Positions 1 through 6,896 are shown, counted from the stretch's first letter. The stretch: 64,000 bases of DNA from Lachnospiraceae bacterium UBA7729 (GCA_002482005.1 DLFD01000021.1:1-64000), one strand, 5' to 3'. Numbers and translations: made by a program. Notes: generated by a model from the letters alone, not told the origin.

Positions 1-1401
1 AATGGCTCAACTCAATATTACATTGAATCAGGAGGAAATTCTACAGCTTCTTTCAACAGATCACGATCAGGCTTTCCGTGAGCTGCTGAAGAGCAGTCTT
101 AACAGCATATTGATGGCGGAATCTACTGCCCAGCTGAAGGCAGAGCCCTATGAACGTTCAGAGGAGCGAACCGACAGCCGAAACGGAACCCGCGAACGAG
201 ATCTCAAGACCCGGATCGGGAGGATCACCCTCACAGTTCCGAGACATCGGAACGTTCCTTTCAAGACGCTCGTATTTGAAAACTATTCCCGCAGCGAGGC
301 GGCTCTGATTGCCAGCATGGCGGAAATGGTTGTAAACGGCGTAGCCACAAGGAAAGTCGGCAGGATCATGGAGACACTCTGTGGGACTTCCTATTCGAAA
401 TCTGCAGTCTCTGATGTCTGCAAGGATCTCGATAAGAAGGTCAGAGAGTTCCGTGAACGTCCTCTGACTGGCAATTACCCGTTTCTGACTGTGGATGCCA
501 CTTATTTCAAGGTACGTGTTAATCACAGGATTATCTCCAGGGCTTTCATGATCGCTTATGGAACGAACCAGGAAGGGCATCGCGAAATTCTTGGCTTCGG
601 CGTCTATGACAATGAGTCCAAGCCTACCTGGAATGCCTTCCTCCAGAGCCTGAAAGACCGCGGGCTTAAAGGTCTCCTGATGATCACCTCCGATGCCCAT
701 GAAGGCATCCAGGACGCCATCAGCAAGGTGTTCCCGAACGTTCCCTGGCAGCGATGCCAGTTCCATTTCTCCAAGAACATCTCGGAAAAAGCGCCCAGGA
801 AGTACCAGGCAGGCATCCGTGCAGATCTCCAGGAAATGTGGAACTGTGAGGATGTAGTCAAAGCCCGCAAAAAGCGAGATTCTATCATCGCCGATTACAA
901 AGATGTAGCCGAATCAGCGATGAAATGTCTGGACGAAGGCTTCGAGAGCTCTATGACGGTCATGATACTGCCGAAAGGCATGCGCCGGTTCTTCCGGACT
1001 TCTAACCACATTGAGCGGCTCAATAAGGAGCTGAAGCGCCGGTCAGCGGTGATAGGAGTATTCCCAAACGAAGACTCCTTACTGCGTCTCATGGGCTCGG
1101 TTCTGCTGGAGAGGAACGATGTTGTGTCCACTCAGAAAGCAATTTTCAGTAATAAGGGCTATCAGGCCTTGCTTGCCTCAGATGCTGTTCCGAAGCTGAT
1201 CAAACTTGCAGAGGAACAGAGACAGCTCAAAGCAGCATGAGTGGATAGCACTCTTTCAGGAACAGTCAAGGGAACCTCTTCGAGGTGCTTACGCACCCTT
1301 GACAGTCCCTTCAAGAGAGCTGGTGGTTAGCTAAGGGATGCAAGGCATCCCTTGGCACCGCAGGTACCTAAGAGCAATTTACACACAAATTTGGACTTGA
1401 C
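1..1401 (+). mobile_element. IS256-family insertion sequence, right part
   Basis: The window opens inside an insertion sequence, whose left end lies outside. Its transposase ends at 1240 and is followed by about 160 bp with two hairpins (CAGTCAAGGG at about 1262 pairing with CCCTTGAC, and AGGGATGC/GGCATCCCT near 1335-1353). The element then closes in an A/T-rich terminus, about 1372-1401, that reads inward as GTCAAGTCCAAATTTGTGTG, like the ends of many IS256-type elements. The exact boundary and any 8-9 bp target duplication cannot be fixed without the left end. A small minus-strand gene stops exactly at this edge (stop codon 1402-1404), which supports the placement. Confidence 0.8.
2..1240 (+). 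CDS. IS256-family DDE transposase
   Basis: This is a 412-residue DDE transposase that moves its own element by cutting and joining DNA. The acidic triad can be placed at D165 (in TVDATY), D231 (in ITSDAHEG) and E338 (in SNHIERLNKE), with the family's Cys/His pair C252/H255 (CQFHF) just after the second Asp. The length and the unbroken frame suggest an active enzyme. The ATG two bases into the window fits the family's N-terminus; its ribosome binding site lies outside. No other IS gene accompanies it. The protein family is certain; activity is inference. Confidence 0.95.
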   Translation: MAQLNITLNQEEILQLLSTDHDQAFRELLKSSLNSILMAESTAQLKAEPYERSEERTDSRNGTRERDLKTRIGRITLTVPRHRNVPFKTLVFENYSRSEAALIASMAEMVVNGVATRKVGRIMETLCGTSYSKSAVSDVCKDLDKKVREFRERPLTGNYPFLTVDATYFKVRVNHRIISRAFMIAYGTNQEGHREILGFGVYDNESKPTWNAFLQSLKDRGLKGLLMITSDAHEGIQDAISKVFPNVPWQRCQFHFSKNISEKAPRKYQAGIRADLQEMWNCEDVVKARKKRDSIIADYKDVAESAMKCLDEGFESSMTVMILPKGMRRFFRTSNHIERLNKELKRRSAVIGVFPNEDSLLRLMGSVLLERNDVVSTQKAIFSNKGYQALLASDAVPKLIKLAEEQRQLKAA

Positions 1402-1518
1402 TCACATATCATGATATGGGTAGTGTTCTTCGTATGCTCCCTTTCCGAATGAATGATCAAAATCCCATTTTGCATCTGATACATCAAATTCGCGACCACA
1501 ATTTTCACAAACTGCCAT
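1402..1518 (-). pseudogene. Truncated small zinc-ribbon protein, cut by the IS
   Basis: This frame starts at 1518 behind a good ribosome binding site (AGGAAAGGAGC) and codes for 38 residues beginning MAVCENCGREFDVSDA, with a CxxC pair. It resembles the N-terminus of small clostridial proteins in which a second CxxC pair follows further on. The frame runs into the end of the IS256 element, where TGA (1402-1404) is formed at the junction, so the second metal-binding half is missing. It is probably the 5' remnant of a gene of about 60-70 residues split by the insertion. Alternatively the short product could still be made, but it could not form a full zinc ribbon. Confidence 0.6.
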
Positions 1519-1570
1519 AGTATTGCTCCTTTCCTGTTCAAAGTCAGTTCTGCATCTCTCAAGGATGCAC

Positions 1571-1750
1571 TTATACAGCTCTATTCCTTTTACGACTTCT
1601 GTACTTTCCATCAAGCACTTCTGATGTGTTGTCAATCTTTCCTGTCTTGCCATCTACATAGCAGGTAATACCAAGTTCTTTTGCGAACTCTGGGTGACGC
1701 TGAACCATGTTCCGTACTCGAATTGTCTGCATTCTTTCTTCTACTGTCAT
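1571..1750 (-). CDS. Small hypothetical protein (59 aa)
   Basis: The start at 1750 is chosen for its strong site AAAGGAGGTGCATAT. The 59-residue product begins MTVEERMQTIRVRNMVQRHP and ends in a very basic tail (KYRSRKRNRAV). The N-terminal 30 residues look helical (RNMVQRHPEFAKELGI). I do not recognise the family. It sits between the micro-ORF at 1777-1875 and the truncated zinc-ribbon gene, all on the same strand and closely spaced, so they are likely cotranscribed in this accessory stretch. Confidence 0.55.
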   Translation of the reverse strand: MTVEERMQTIRVRNMVQRHPEFAKELGITCYVDGKTGKIDNTSEVLDGKYRSRKRNRAV

Positions 1751-1776
1751 ATATGCACCTCCTTTTTCCTTCAACT

Positions 1777-1875
1777 TCAATCCTTATACTGTTCGTTTCT
1801 TGATGTAACCAATATATATGCTGCACCCTTGTAGTAACATGACAGAGAGTACGGAATTCGAGTCCTAACTTCCAC
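1777..1875 (-). CDS. Micro-ORF (32 aa), paralogue of the one at 3245-3382
   Basis: A 32-codon frame with a putative GTG start and no clear ribosome binding site. Its product (VEVRTRIPYSLSC..., ending NEQYKD) aligns with the 45-residue product at 3245-3382 (MELRIPHSPSC..., GERYRD). The two share RIPxSxSC, a hydrophobic middle and a (E/Q)(R/Q)Y(R/K)D end, and at DNA level they share ATTCCGYACTCTCYGTCATG. An upstream T-tract with a small hairpin (1884-1902) precedes it, as a terminator precedes its paralogue. The missing ribosome site and shorter C-terminus suggest this copy may be decaying. Function unknown. Confidence 0.4.
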   Translation of the reverse strand: MEVRTRIPYSLSCYYKGAAYILVTSRNEQYKD

Positions 1876-1883
1876 AATAACTG

Positions 1884-1902
1884 AAAAAACAGACTGTTTT
1901 TT
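1884..1902 (-). terminator. A/T-rich palindrome before the micro-ORF
   Basis: AAAAAACAG-A-CTGTTTTTT forms a 9-bp symmetric palindrome with a T-tract on either strand. It could end transcription coming from the right on the minus strand. The arms are mostly A/T, so efficiency is doubtful. Confidence 0.35.
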
Positions 1903-2358
1903 TGATCGGTATCATCATTTGAGATAAATATGCATATGGCCGGGTTAAACGGCCATCAGGGTCTGATTAGCCGGCCAGCCGGAGCCATACCGCGGCCAAC
2001 ATTGCCTGCAGCGTTATGCCGCGAAAGGTTCTTGACATGAGGGAGGTACATGATAGGCTGTTTGCCTCTGGCAAGTGCGTATTTTAGCTGCTTGCCGTCT
2101 TGCCAGAAGAATTCATGTACTCTCGGAGGCTCATGTCAAGATCACCGTGGAATAATGCTGCAGGCCTGGCCGTGCATTGTCTTACAGTGGCCGGGAAACA
2201 TGTCCCTGCTGGACGGAATCGTTGTCAATCTTCAATATAAAAGTAAATGTCCACTATCCTTCTAGTCGAGCAGGAGTTTTATGGTTGAATAGCATAGCGA
2301 CCTAGAGTATCACCGTCTCCAGGTCGCTACCTTCATCTCTATTTAGCTTCGGCTCTGA
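1903..2358. other. Non-coding stretch rich in secondary structure
   Basis: No convincing gene is seen here. It holds a small hairpin (GGCCG/CGGCC near 1938-1953), the long imperfect hairpin described at 2004-2165, and a further hairpin AGCGACCT/AGGTCGCT at about 2295-2326. A 71-codon plus-strand frame at 2050-2265 runs through the long hairpin, has no ribosome site and is Cys/Leu-rich in a way typical of chance frames. Confidence 0.6.
2004..2165. repeat. Long imperfect inverted repeat (about 70-nt arms)
   Basis: The left arm (about 2004-2075) reads GCCTGCAGCGTTAT, then CTTGACATGAG, then GTACATGA, then TCTGGCAAG. The right arm read backwards gives GCCTGCAGCATTAT, CTTGACATGAG, GTACATGA, TCTGGCAAG in the same order with small insertions, so the whole folds into one long stem with a loop around 2076-2090. 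Strand of transcription is unknown. It could be a structured RNA, or a relic of a small non-autonomous mobile element. Confidence 0.6.
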
Positions 2359-2529
2359 TTAAACTCCAAAATCCCTGCGAAGACTCCTTATCAGTTTATC
2401 GGACCTAGCATCACGCCCATTGGGATTTCTGATTGATCCTGGAGGAAGTTCGTGCTTTCTTTCAAAAGCACCGATTGTACAGTCATCTCTGGTACGGCGT
2501 TGCTGATGATCATTAGGGTTCTTTTTCAT
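2359..2529 (-). CDS. Small basic hypothetical protein (56 aa)
   Basis: The start at 2529 follows AGGAGAATTAACGAT, a good ribosome binding site. The 56-residue product (MKKNPNDHQQRRTRDDC... ending RSLRRDFGV) is rich in Arg, Lys, Asp and Asn and looks like the small soluble proteins often carried by integrative elements. I do not recognise a named family. It lies 78 bp downstream of the exonuclease gene on the same strand, so may be its operon partner. Confidence 0.55.
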   Translation of the reverse strand: MKKNPNDHQQRRTRDDCTIGAFERKHELPPGSIRNPNGRDARSDKLIRSLRRDFGV

Positions 2530-2607
2530 ATCGTTAATTCTCCTCGTATTGATAGCGAAGTTTTTATTGTATCCGTGTTAGTTGCCAAGTTTCTCCTTTG
2601 AATGAAC

Positions 2608-3270
2608 TTACGCAATTGCTTCCTTCAGTACCTCAAGATTAATCATCTCTCCAATGCATATCCCCTTTTTATCTTCCTGCATACTTTTTTGAATCTTCCT
2701 TACTCGCTCCAGATATTCATCGTTGTCGCGTGTCTCCACATACAGTCTGGCAGTGTTCCGGGCATCCGTCAGTGCATCGTGCTTACGACCATCGAACGCT
2801 ACTCCAGAATACAAGAGAGCTTTCTCCAACGATGTGGGTTCTTCGGCATGTGTCATATCGTCAAATATCTTTTGAAAATCCACCCAAGTCCGCATTACCG
2901 AGTTTAGCTGGCTGGATACCAAATGCTGCTTGAGTTTTATTTCCTGATTTACCTGACGCAAATCCGAATCACTCCAAGCATAGACTTCAATCAAGTTCCC
3001 GTCTGCTATACACCAGTTTGCAAACTCTTCGATTGCTGTTTCAAAATGACTCGCTCCGGCAAGCATGTTCTCGCTGATTCCGGTCAGATCCTTAATTCGC
3101 CAAGTGAGCTTTGCATATTGAGGCTTCACATATTGGCGAAAGCTTGAGATCTCTACATTTTTTTCATCGAGCATCACAGCTCCAATCTCGATGATCTCAC
3201 TGCGGCAGATCGGTCTGATTTTTCTGTCATGAATGGGTTGCATCTCAAGGTCTACAAATATCCTTCTCAT
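2608..3270 (-). CDS. DnaQ-like 3'-5' exonuclease
   Basis: A 220-residue protein of the DEDDh exonuclease superfamily, which removes nucleotides from 3' ends with two metal ions. Exo I is D7/E9 (VDLEM) near the N-terminus. Exo II falls in AWSDSDLRQV (D101/D103). Exo III is H164/D169 in HDALTDARNT, so the catalytic set is complete. There is no polymerase, helicase or BRCT part, so it is a free-standing exonuclease. It could act in repair, RNA turnover or in the biology of the accessory region. The start at 3270 lies inside the end of the upstream micro-ORF, and its ribosome site (AAGGAGG) is within that ORF, implying translational coupling. Substrate is unknown. Confidence 0.85.
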   Translation of the reverse strand: MRRIFVDLEMQPIHDRKIRPICRSEIIEIGAVMLDEKNVEISSFRQYVKPQYAKLTWRIKDLTGISENMLAGASHFETAIEEFANWCIADGNLIEVYAWSDSDLRQVNQEIKLKQHLVSSQLNSVMRTWVDFQKIFDDMTHAEEPTSLEKALLYSGVAFDGRKHDALTDARNTARLYVETRDNDEYLERVRKIQKSMQEDKKGICIGEMINLEVLKEAIA

Positions 3271-3382
3271 TCTCTTGTTCCTCCTTCCCGATATCTCTGT
3301 ACCGTTCTCCCTTGATGTTGATAACTATATCGAAAACAGGCTTGTTCTTACATGACGGAGAGTGCGGAATTCGAAGTTCCAT
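3245..3382 (-). CDS. Micro-ORF (45 aa), coupled to the exonuclease
   Basis: A 45-residue frame starting at 3382 (MELRIPHSPSCKNKPVFDIV...) behind a weak site (TTGGGGAA). It overlaps the exonuclease start by 26 bp and contains that gene's ribosome binding site. It is paralogous to the 32-residue product at 1777-1875. The first 30 residues are the conserved part; the last 15 (rich in Glu/Lys) overlap the ribosome site. It may be a real tiny protein or a leader peptide that couples translation of the exonuclease. A terminator-like hairpin lies immediately upstream. Confidence 0.5.
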   Translation of the reverse strand: MELRIPHSPSCKNKPVFDIVINIKGERYRDIGKEEQENEKDICRP

Positions 3383-3394
3383 TTCCCCAAAATA

Positions 3395-3424
3395 TGAAAA
3401 AAACGCCCTGATTTTCTCAGAGCG
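3395..3424 (-). terminator. Terminator after the XRE regulator gene
   Basis: On the minus strand CGCTCTGA pairs with TCAGGGCG and is followed by seven T residues. It would stop transcripts coming from the gene at 3463-3984, only 13 bp before the micro-ORF start at 3382. Confidence 0.6.
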
Positions 3425-3462
3425 CTTCCACATTGAATTTCGATAGGGGTATAGCAATATCT

Positions 3463-3984
3463 TTACTTTGTATGTTTTCTTTTTTGGGCTGCACGATATG
3501 CCTCCATGTCAATTTTTCCATCCGCCAGCATCTTCTCAGACCAGAGACGCAGAGCTTCGACTGTCAGAGACATCTTCTCCAGATCTTCCTGAATATCGAT
3601 GAAGTCTTCAACTTCATCATTTTCGATGATTCCATCTGCTGTTATATCAATCAGCCTCTCTTGTCTTTTTTTCGCAGAATTCAAGGAAGAAAGCATCTCC
3701 AGTACTATCTGAGTAAGGTCTCTCATCTTAATCTCGGGAACATATTGACGGCCAATCGCGCATTCATTTGCGCAATAATAATTACACAGCTGTGGAGCCT
3801 TGTATTTTTCCGCCATAATAACCACTTCATCCGGATTTGCAGTAAATTTTCCATTCTCAATACGTTCAATCCGTTCCGGCGGAATACACTCAAGTTCCTG
3901 GCTTGCACGCTCTCTGGACCAATTCTGTGCATGCCTCAGCTGATAATAAATGTTCTTGTTTTCTGTTGCTGAAGTTTTTGCCAT
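3463..3984 (-). CDS. XRE-type helix-turn-helix protein with Cys cluster
   Basis: A 173-residue protein. Residues about 13-60 form a Cro/C1-type helix-turn-helix (NIYYQLRHAQNWSRERASQ... ERIERIENGKF). This is followed by three spaced cysteines C67, C71, C75 (CNYYCANECAIG), then a helical region of about 90 residues. The Cys motif is found in a recurrent family of clostridial XRE-like proteins; whether it binds metal is not known. The start at 3984 has GGAGGGAGACAAGGGT upstream. It stands alone, with its own terminator downstream. Its targets are unknown; the exonuclease locus or the element itself are candidates. Confidence 0.75.
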   Translation of the reverse strand: MAKTSATENKNIYYQLRHAQNWSRERASQELECIPPERIERIENGKFTANPDEVVIMAEKYKAPQLCNYYCANECAIGRQYVPEIKMRDLTQIVLEMLSSLNSAKKRQERLIDITADGIIENDEVEDFIDIQEDLEKMSLTVEALRLWSEKMLADGKIDMEAYRAAQKRKHTK

Positions 3985-4136
3985 ACCCTTGTCTCCCTCC
4001 GAATTCGGAACATTATCGAATCAATCGAATACATTCTACCACACAAGAGTCGCTATTATTATCATTACACCACATCCGAATAGACAATTCCTAAGAGAGT
4101 TTTCATCAACAACGGAAGTTTATCTTTGTGACAAAC

Positions 4137-4751
4137 TCAATAATCCTCCATCCACCCGACCACTCCAAATGTAATTGCTATTCCAATCATCACACAAAAG
4201 ACTACGAATGAGCAGATTACTCCGCTTTCATAGTACTTCATCCAAATCCAATTCGCCGGGAATGCGACTACAACTCCCGCCAATCCGTAGATGACGCTGG
4301 CGATTATTTTCAAAATCAGATTGCCATCGCCTTCATCCATGTCCCACTTGTCGATACTGTTCCAGAGAACAACAGCTACCCCTCCGGCATAGATAACGGA
4401 CATCAGAATGCAGAAGCCGATGGAGTCCGGATGGAATTTGTCCATGATTGCGAATCCTACCACACACAGGAAGAAGGATGTCGACAGGACATTGACCGAT
4501 CTGCTGATGGAAGGAACATGCATCAGCAGGATGATGATGGTCTCCACGATCAGAAGAACGACCAGATAGTTGAGAAATGTATGTCCCGGTACCAGTCCCT
4601 TCGCTCCGGGGACGGTCTCGCAGACTGCAACGCTGGCCAATGCTCCTCCTGCGTACGGTGCCATATAAGCCCCTATGCCGATCACACTGATGATGATGCA
4701 CGCAACGAAGAAAATGCCCACAAGAAAGAATGCTACGATTGCCGCTGCCAT
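4137..4751 (-). CDS. Multi-pass membrane protein, unknown function
   Basis: A 204-residue protein with about six hydrophobic segments (about residues 4-30, 60-78, 88-104, 113-130, 145-165, 178-200) and a short acidic stretch WDMDEGDG between the fourth and fifth. No catalytic motif is visible and I do not recognise the family. The start at 4751 has the strong site GGAAGGGGGAT 8 nt upstream. That site is complementary to a segment about 80 nt further upstream in its own leader (see the regulatory entry). The gene is divergent from the XRE regulator at 5003. Confidence 0.7.
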   Translation of the reverse strand: MAAAIVAFFLVGIFFVACIIISVIGIGAYMAPYAGGALASVAVCETVPGAKGLVPGHTFLNYLVVLLIVETIIILLMHVPSISRSVNVLSTSFFLCVVGFAIMDKFHPDSIGFCILMSVIYAGGVAVVLWNSIDKWDMDEGDGNLILKIIASVIYGLAGVVVAFPANWIWMKYYESGVICSFVVFCVMIGIAITFGVVGWMEDY

Positions 4752-4758
4752 ACTACTG

Positions 4759-4856
4759 ATCCCCCTTCCAAAGACTTCTTTTGTATTGATAACGCCTCAT
4801 GTATCGATGTATATTATTAGTATCTCTCCAACTACATATTAATCCTGAAGGGGGAT
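4759..4856 (-). promoter_or_regulatory. Possible ribosome-site-sequestering leader
   Basis: ATCCCCCTTC at 4759-4768 and GAAGGGGGAT at 4847-4856 are perfect 10-bp inverted repeats 78 bp apart. On the minus-strand transcript the upstream arm would pair with GAAGGGGGAT, which is the ribosome binding site of the membrane protein gene starting at 4751. Alternatively the pair is a two-site operator for the divergent regulator. Confidence 0.4.
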
Positions 4857-5002
4857 ACTGTAAATATACAATTTCAACAATCTGCATTGCCGGTTATTAC
4901 CTGCGAATCTTTCAGGGGATAGCTGCAGGCATCGGACAACATGGAGAGAGAAACGGCCCAAAAGCAGGACATAATATAAGGAAAGAAAGGGGTAAATCAG
5001 AT

Positions 5003-5410
5003 ATGGCTGCAAGAAATGAAAAACAGAGTACGGGCAAAGAGATTGATAAGCAAACGATGCCGAACCTTGCGGATCGGTCAAGGGAGATCCGGACGCAGCT
5101 TGGTCTGTCGCAGAATGATGTAGCCAAAGCCTTGCATGTGACAAGAGGATTCATAAGCAACGTGGAGAATGGCCGCGTCAACATGTCCATGCGGCTGATG
5201 GTCTACTACGCTCAGCTGATGCATGTATCTCTTGATGAGATCGCCGGGCTGACCGACAAACAGTATCTCAGCACAGCCCTGGATAATGAAATCATGAAAG
5301 AAGTATCTCAGCTGACTCTGGAGGAGAAGAATGATCTGCTGAATTATTTAAGGACAAATCGAAAGGCACACAAGGTTATAGGCGAAACGACGGAGGAACC
5401 GGAATCCTGA
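5003..5410 (+). CDS. XRE-family transcriptional regulator
   Basis: A 135-residue regulator. The start at 5003 follows GAAAGAAAGGGG; the open frame extends further 5' but without initiation signals. Residues about 25-80 are a Cro/C1-type helix-turn-helix (IRTQLGLSQNDVAKALHVTR, then GFISNVENGR), followed by a helical dimerisation-like segment (LTLEEKNDLLNYLRTN) and a polar tail. It is transcribed away from the membrane protein gene, which it may control. A terminator follows at 5541-5571. Confidence 0.8.
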   Translation: MAARNEKQSTGKEIDKQTMPNLADRSREIRTQLGLSQNDVAKALHVTRGFISNVENGRVNMSMRLMVYYAQLMHVSLDEIAGLTDKQYLSTALDNEIMKEVSQLTLEEKNDLLNYLRTNRKAHKVIGETTEEPES

Positions 5411-5540
5411 GCAGATCGAATGTCGGACAAAATCCGAGTTGACTGGTAATACTCTCCATTGCCGGCTCCGGATTCCTGCTCTATGATGGATGCAGGTGTG
5501 ATTTAAGCAATACCACTCCCAACTTCACACCCAATGGATT

Positions 5541-5571
5541 GACGTCCCAGCCATGGGGCGTCTTTCTTTTT
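5541..5571 (+). terminator. Rho-independent terminator of the XRE gene
   Basis: GACGTCCCA pairs with GGGGCGTC across GCCAT, followed by TTTCTTTTT. Confidence 0.75.
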
Positions 5572-5924
5572 GAAGTCTCTTATGGGCATGTCTTACAATC
5601 TTTCAACATATCTTCTGTGCATAGCTTACAAACTTTTTCGTCATGTTATTTCAATTGTGCTTCGTACTCAGTTACCCTGCACAGAATATCAGCAGTTTCA
5701 TTGTGTAATACGCCGAATGAGTCATTTCTGTCTGAACTTTTGCCTCAGAAAAACTGATCTTGGGGGAGAAAGAAGCGGGAAAAGATACAGATTGGACCGT
5801 TTTATATCGTGCCTTTTCCTGTCCTGTAGAAGATTTTTCGGAAACAGGGATACAAAATAGGTACAATGGCGATTTTCAGGCCTTTTTCCGGCCTGTTTTA
5901 TCCTTGATTTAAGTCAAAAAAAAT

Positions 5925-5959
5925 GACCGCAAACCCTTGATTTTCCTTGGGTTTGCGGT
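5925..5959 (-). terminator. Rho-independent terminator of tRNA-Thr
   Basis: ACCGCAAACCC and GGGTTTGCGGT form an 11-bp stem; on the minus strand it is followed by a run of T (the A-run at 5916-5923). It begins right after the tRNA 3' end. Confidence 0.85.
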
Positions 5960-5961
5960 TA

Positions 5962-6034
5962 AGCTGCTGACCAGAATCGAACTGGTGACCTCCACATTAC
6001 CAATGTGACGCTCTACCGACTGAGCCACAGCAGC
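5962..6034 (-). tRNA. tRNA-Thr (anticodon GGT)
   Basis: A 73-nt cloverleaf: acceptor GCTGCTG/CAGCAGC, D arm GCTC-AGTCGGTA-GAGC, anticodon arm TCACA-TTGGTAA-TGTGG with GGT at positions 34-36, and T arm ACCAG-TTCGATT-CTGGT. It reads ACC/ACT Thr codons. CCA is not encoded. It has its own promoter at 6074-6102 and terminator. Its 3' end faces the accessory stretch 1-5410, which makes it a candidate integration site. Confidence 0.95.
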
Positions 6035-6073
6035 TGATTGACAGTTCATGTTCCGTTGCCGTCAACATTGCTT

Positions 6074-6102
6074 ACTTTATCATAAGGGAATATCTGTGTC
6101 AA
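6074..6102 (-). promoter_or_regulatory. Promoter of tRNA-Thr
   Basis: On the minus strand TTGACA (6097-6102), a 17-bp spacer and TAAAGT (6074-6079) lie about 40 bp upstream of the tRNA. Confidence 0.65.
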
Positions 6103-6180
6103 GAAGATTTTTCTGATTTATCGAAATATTTTGGAGCATACGGAAAGCCTGCTGCTGACCATCTTTCTGCATGGCTATGG

Positions 6181-6223
6181 TATGCAAAGAGGCAGCCACT
6201 GGCGGCCTTTCTGCATCCTATGG
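6181..6223. repeat. Dispersed terminator-like repeat, copy A
   Basis: TATGCAAAGAGGCAGCC then ACTGGCGGCCTTTCTGCATC then CTATGG: GGC(A/C)GCC pairs with GGCGGCC inside longer ATGCAAA/TTTGCAT-type arms. The same pattern recurs at 29985, 43529, 53695 and, decayed, 57912. Confidence 0.7.
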
Positions 6224-6233
6224 GGCGAAAAAA

Positions 6234-6263
6234 GTGCTCCGCATCCTTAAGAATGCGAAGCAC
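6234..6263 (-). terminator. Terminator of secG
   Basis: GTGCTCCGCAT pairs with ATGCGAAGCAC around TTAA, with an A-run (6227-6233) that is a T-run on the minus strand, 35 bp after the secG stop. Confidence 0.8.
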
Positions 6264-6297
6264 CTGATCCATCACACCGAAAATTCTGAAACTTCGA

Positions 6298-6759
6298 TTA
6301 CTTCTCAGTTGCAGCCTCTGTGACGTTCTCCGCTGCTGCCTCAGCTGCCTTCTCGGTAGACTTTGCTTCCGTTGTCTTTTCTGCAGCCTTGGTCTCTGCC
6401 TCAGTCGTCTTTACGGCTGCCGCTTCGGTCCCTGCCTCGGTAGAGATGACTGCCGCTTCCGTCTCTGCTTCGGTGGAAATAGCTGCTTCCGTCGCCGGAG
6501 TGGTCGTTGTTGCTGCCGTTGTTTTCGTCTTGTCAGGCATCATGTTCAGGAGAACTGCAAGGATGAGGAAGATTGCAGCGAGCCACTTGGTAAGCTTTAC
6601 CATATTGCCTTCCATCGACCTGGACTTATTCTTGCTCCAGTAAGTATCGCCGATTCCGCCGATGGTTCCGAGGCCTGCGTCCTTGCCTTCCTGCATCAGA
6701 ATGATCGCAGTCAGCCCGATGCTGACGAGGATGAAAATGATTGCCACAAAGATCTTCAT
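6298..6759 (-). CDS. secG: Protein translocase subunit SecG, with long low-complexity tail
   Basis: SecG is a small two-helix membrane subunit of the SecYEG channel that assists SecA-driven export. Residues 2-22 and about 57-74 are the two membrane helices, joined by the typical GGIGDTYWSKNKSRSMEG loop. A usual SecG ends shortly after the second helix (about 75-80 residues). Here about 79 further residues follow, made almost only of Ala, Thr, Glu and Lys (TEAAVISTEAGTEAA type). The tail is probably disordered and on the extracytoplasmic side if SecG has its usual orientation. The promoter at 6850-6855 and a heptanucleotide repeat tract in the leader precede it. Confidence 0.93.
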   Translation of the reverse strand: MKIFVAIIFILVSIGLTAIILMQEGKDAGLGTIGGIGDTYWSKNKSRSMEGNMVKLTKWLAAIFLILAVLLNMMPDKTKTTAATTTTPATEAAISTEAETEAAVISTEAGTEAAAVKTTEAETKAAEKTTEAKSTEKAAEAAAENVTEAATEK

Positions 6760-6783
6760 AGTTAAAAGTCTCCCTGTCTTTCC

Positions 6784-6825
6784 TTATTTCTTATTTCTTA
6801 TTTCTTATTTCTTATCCCTTATATC
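6784..6825. repeat. 7-bp tandem repeat in the secG leader
   Basis: TTATTTC is repeated four times exactly (6784-6811), followed by two degenerate units (TTATCCC, TTATATC). It lies between the secG promoter and its start codon. Confidence 0.9.
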
Positions 6826-6849
6826 GGATATACACCCAATTAGAGAACC

Positions 6850-6855
6850 ATTATA
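6850..6855 (-). promoter_or_regulatory. Extended -10 promoter of secG
   Basis: On the minus strand TGTTATAAT gives a perfect -10 with the TGn extension. No good -35 is seen at 16-18 bp. It lies 42 bp after the trkA stop, so secG has its own transcript. Confidence 0.65.
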
Positions 6856-6896
6856 ACACAAAGCAGTCACTCTGCACAGTGGTTTTTTGTCATTTT

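Larger units (their letters stand above)
5411..5961. other. Non-coding stretch between regulator and tRNA-Thr
   Basis: No gene is visible. The region contains the regulator's terminator, a second terminator-like hairpin CAGGCC/GGCCTG at 5877-5895 followed by TTTT (plus strand), and the tRNA terminator. Short frames on both strands lack ribosome sites. Confidence 0.6.

Noticed and set aside
2050..2265. 71-codon plus-strand frame
   Set aside because: It runs through the long hairpin, has no ribosome site, and its composition looks random.
5672..5866. 64-codon minus-strand frame in the gap before tRNA-Thr
   Set aside because: No ribosome site and no recognisable features.
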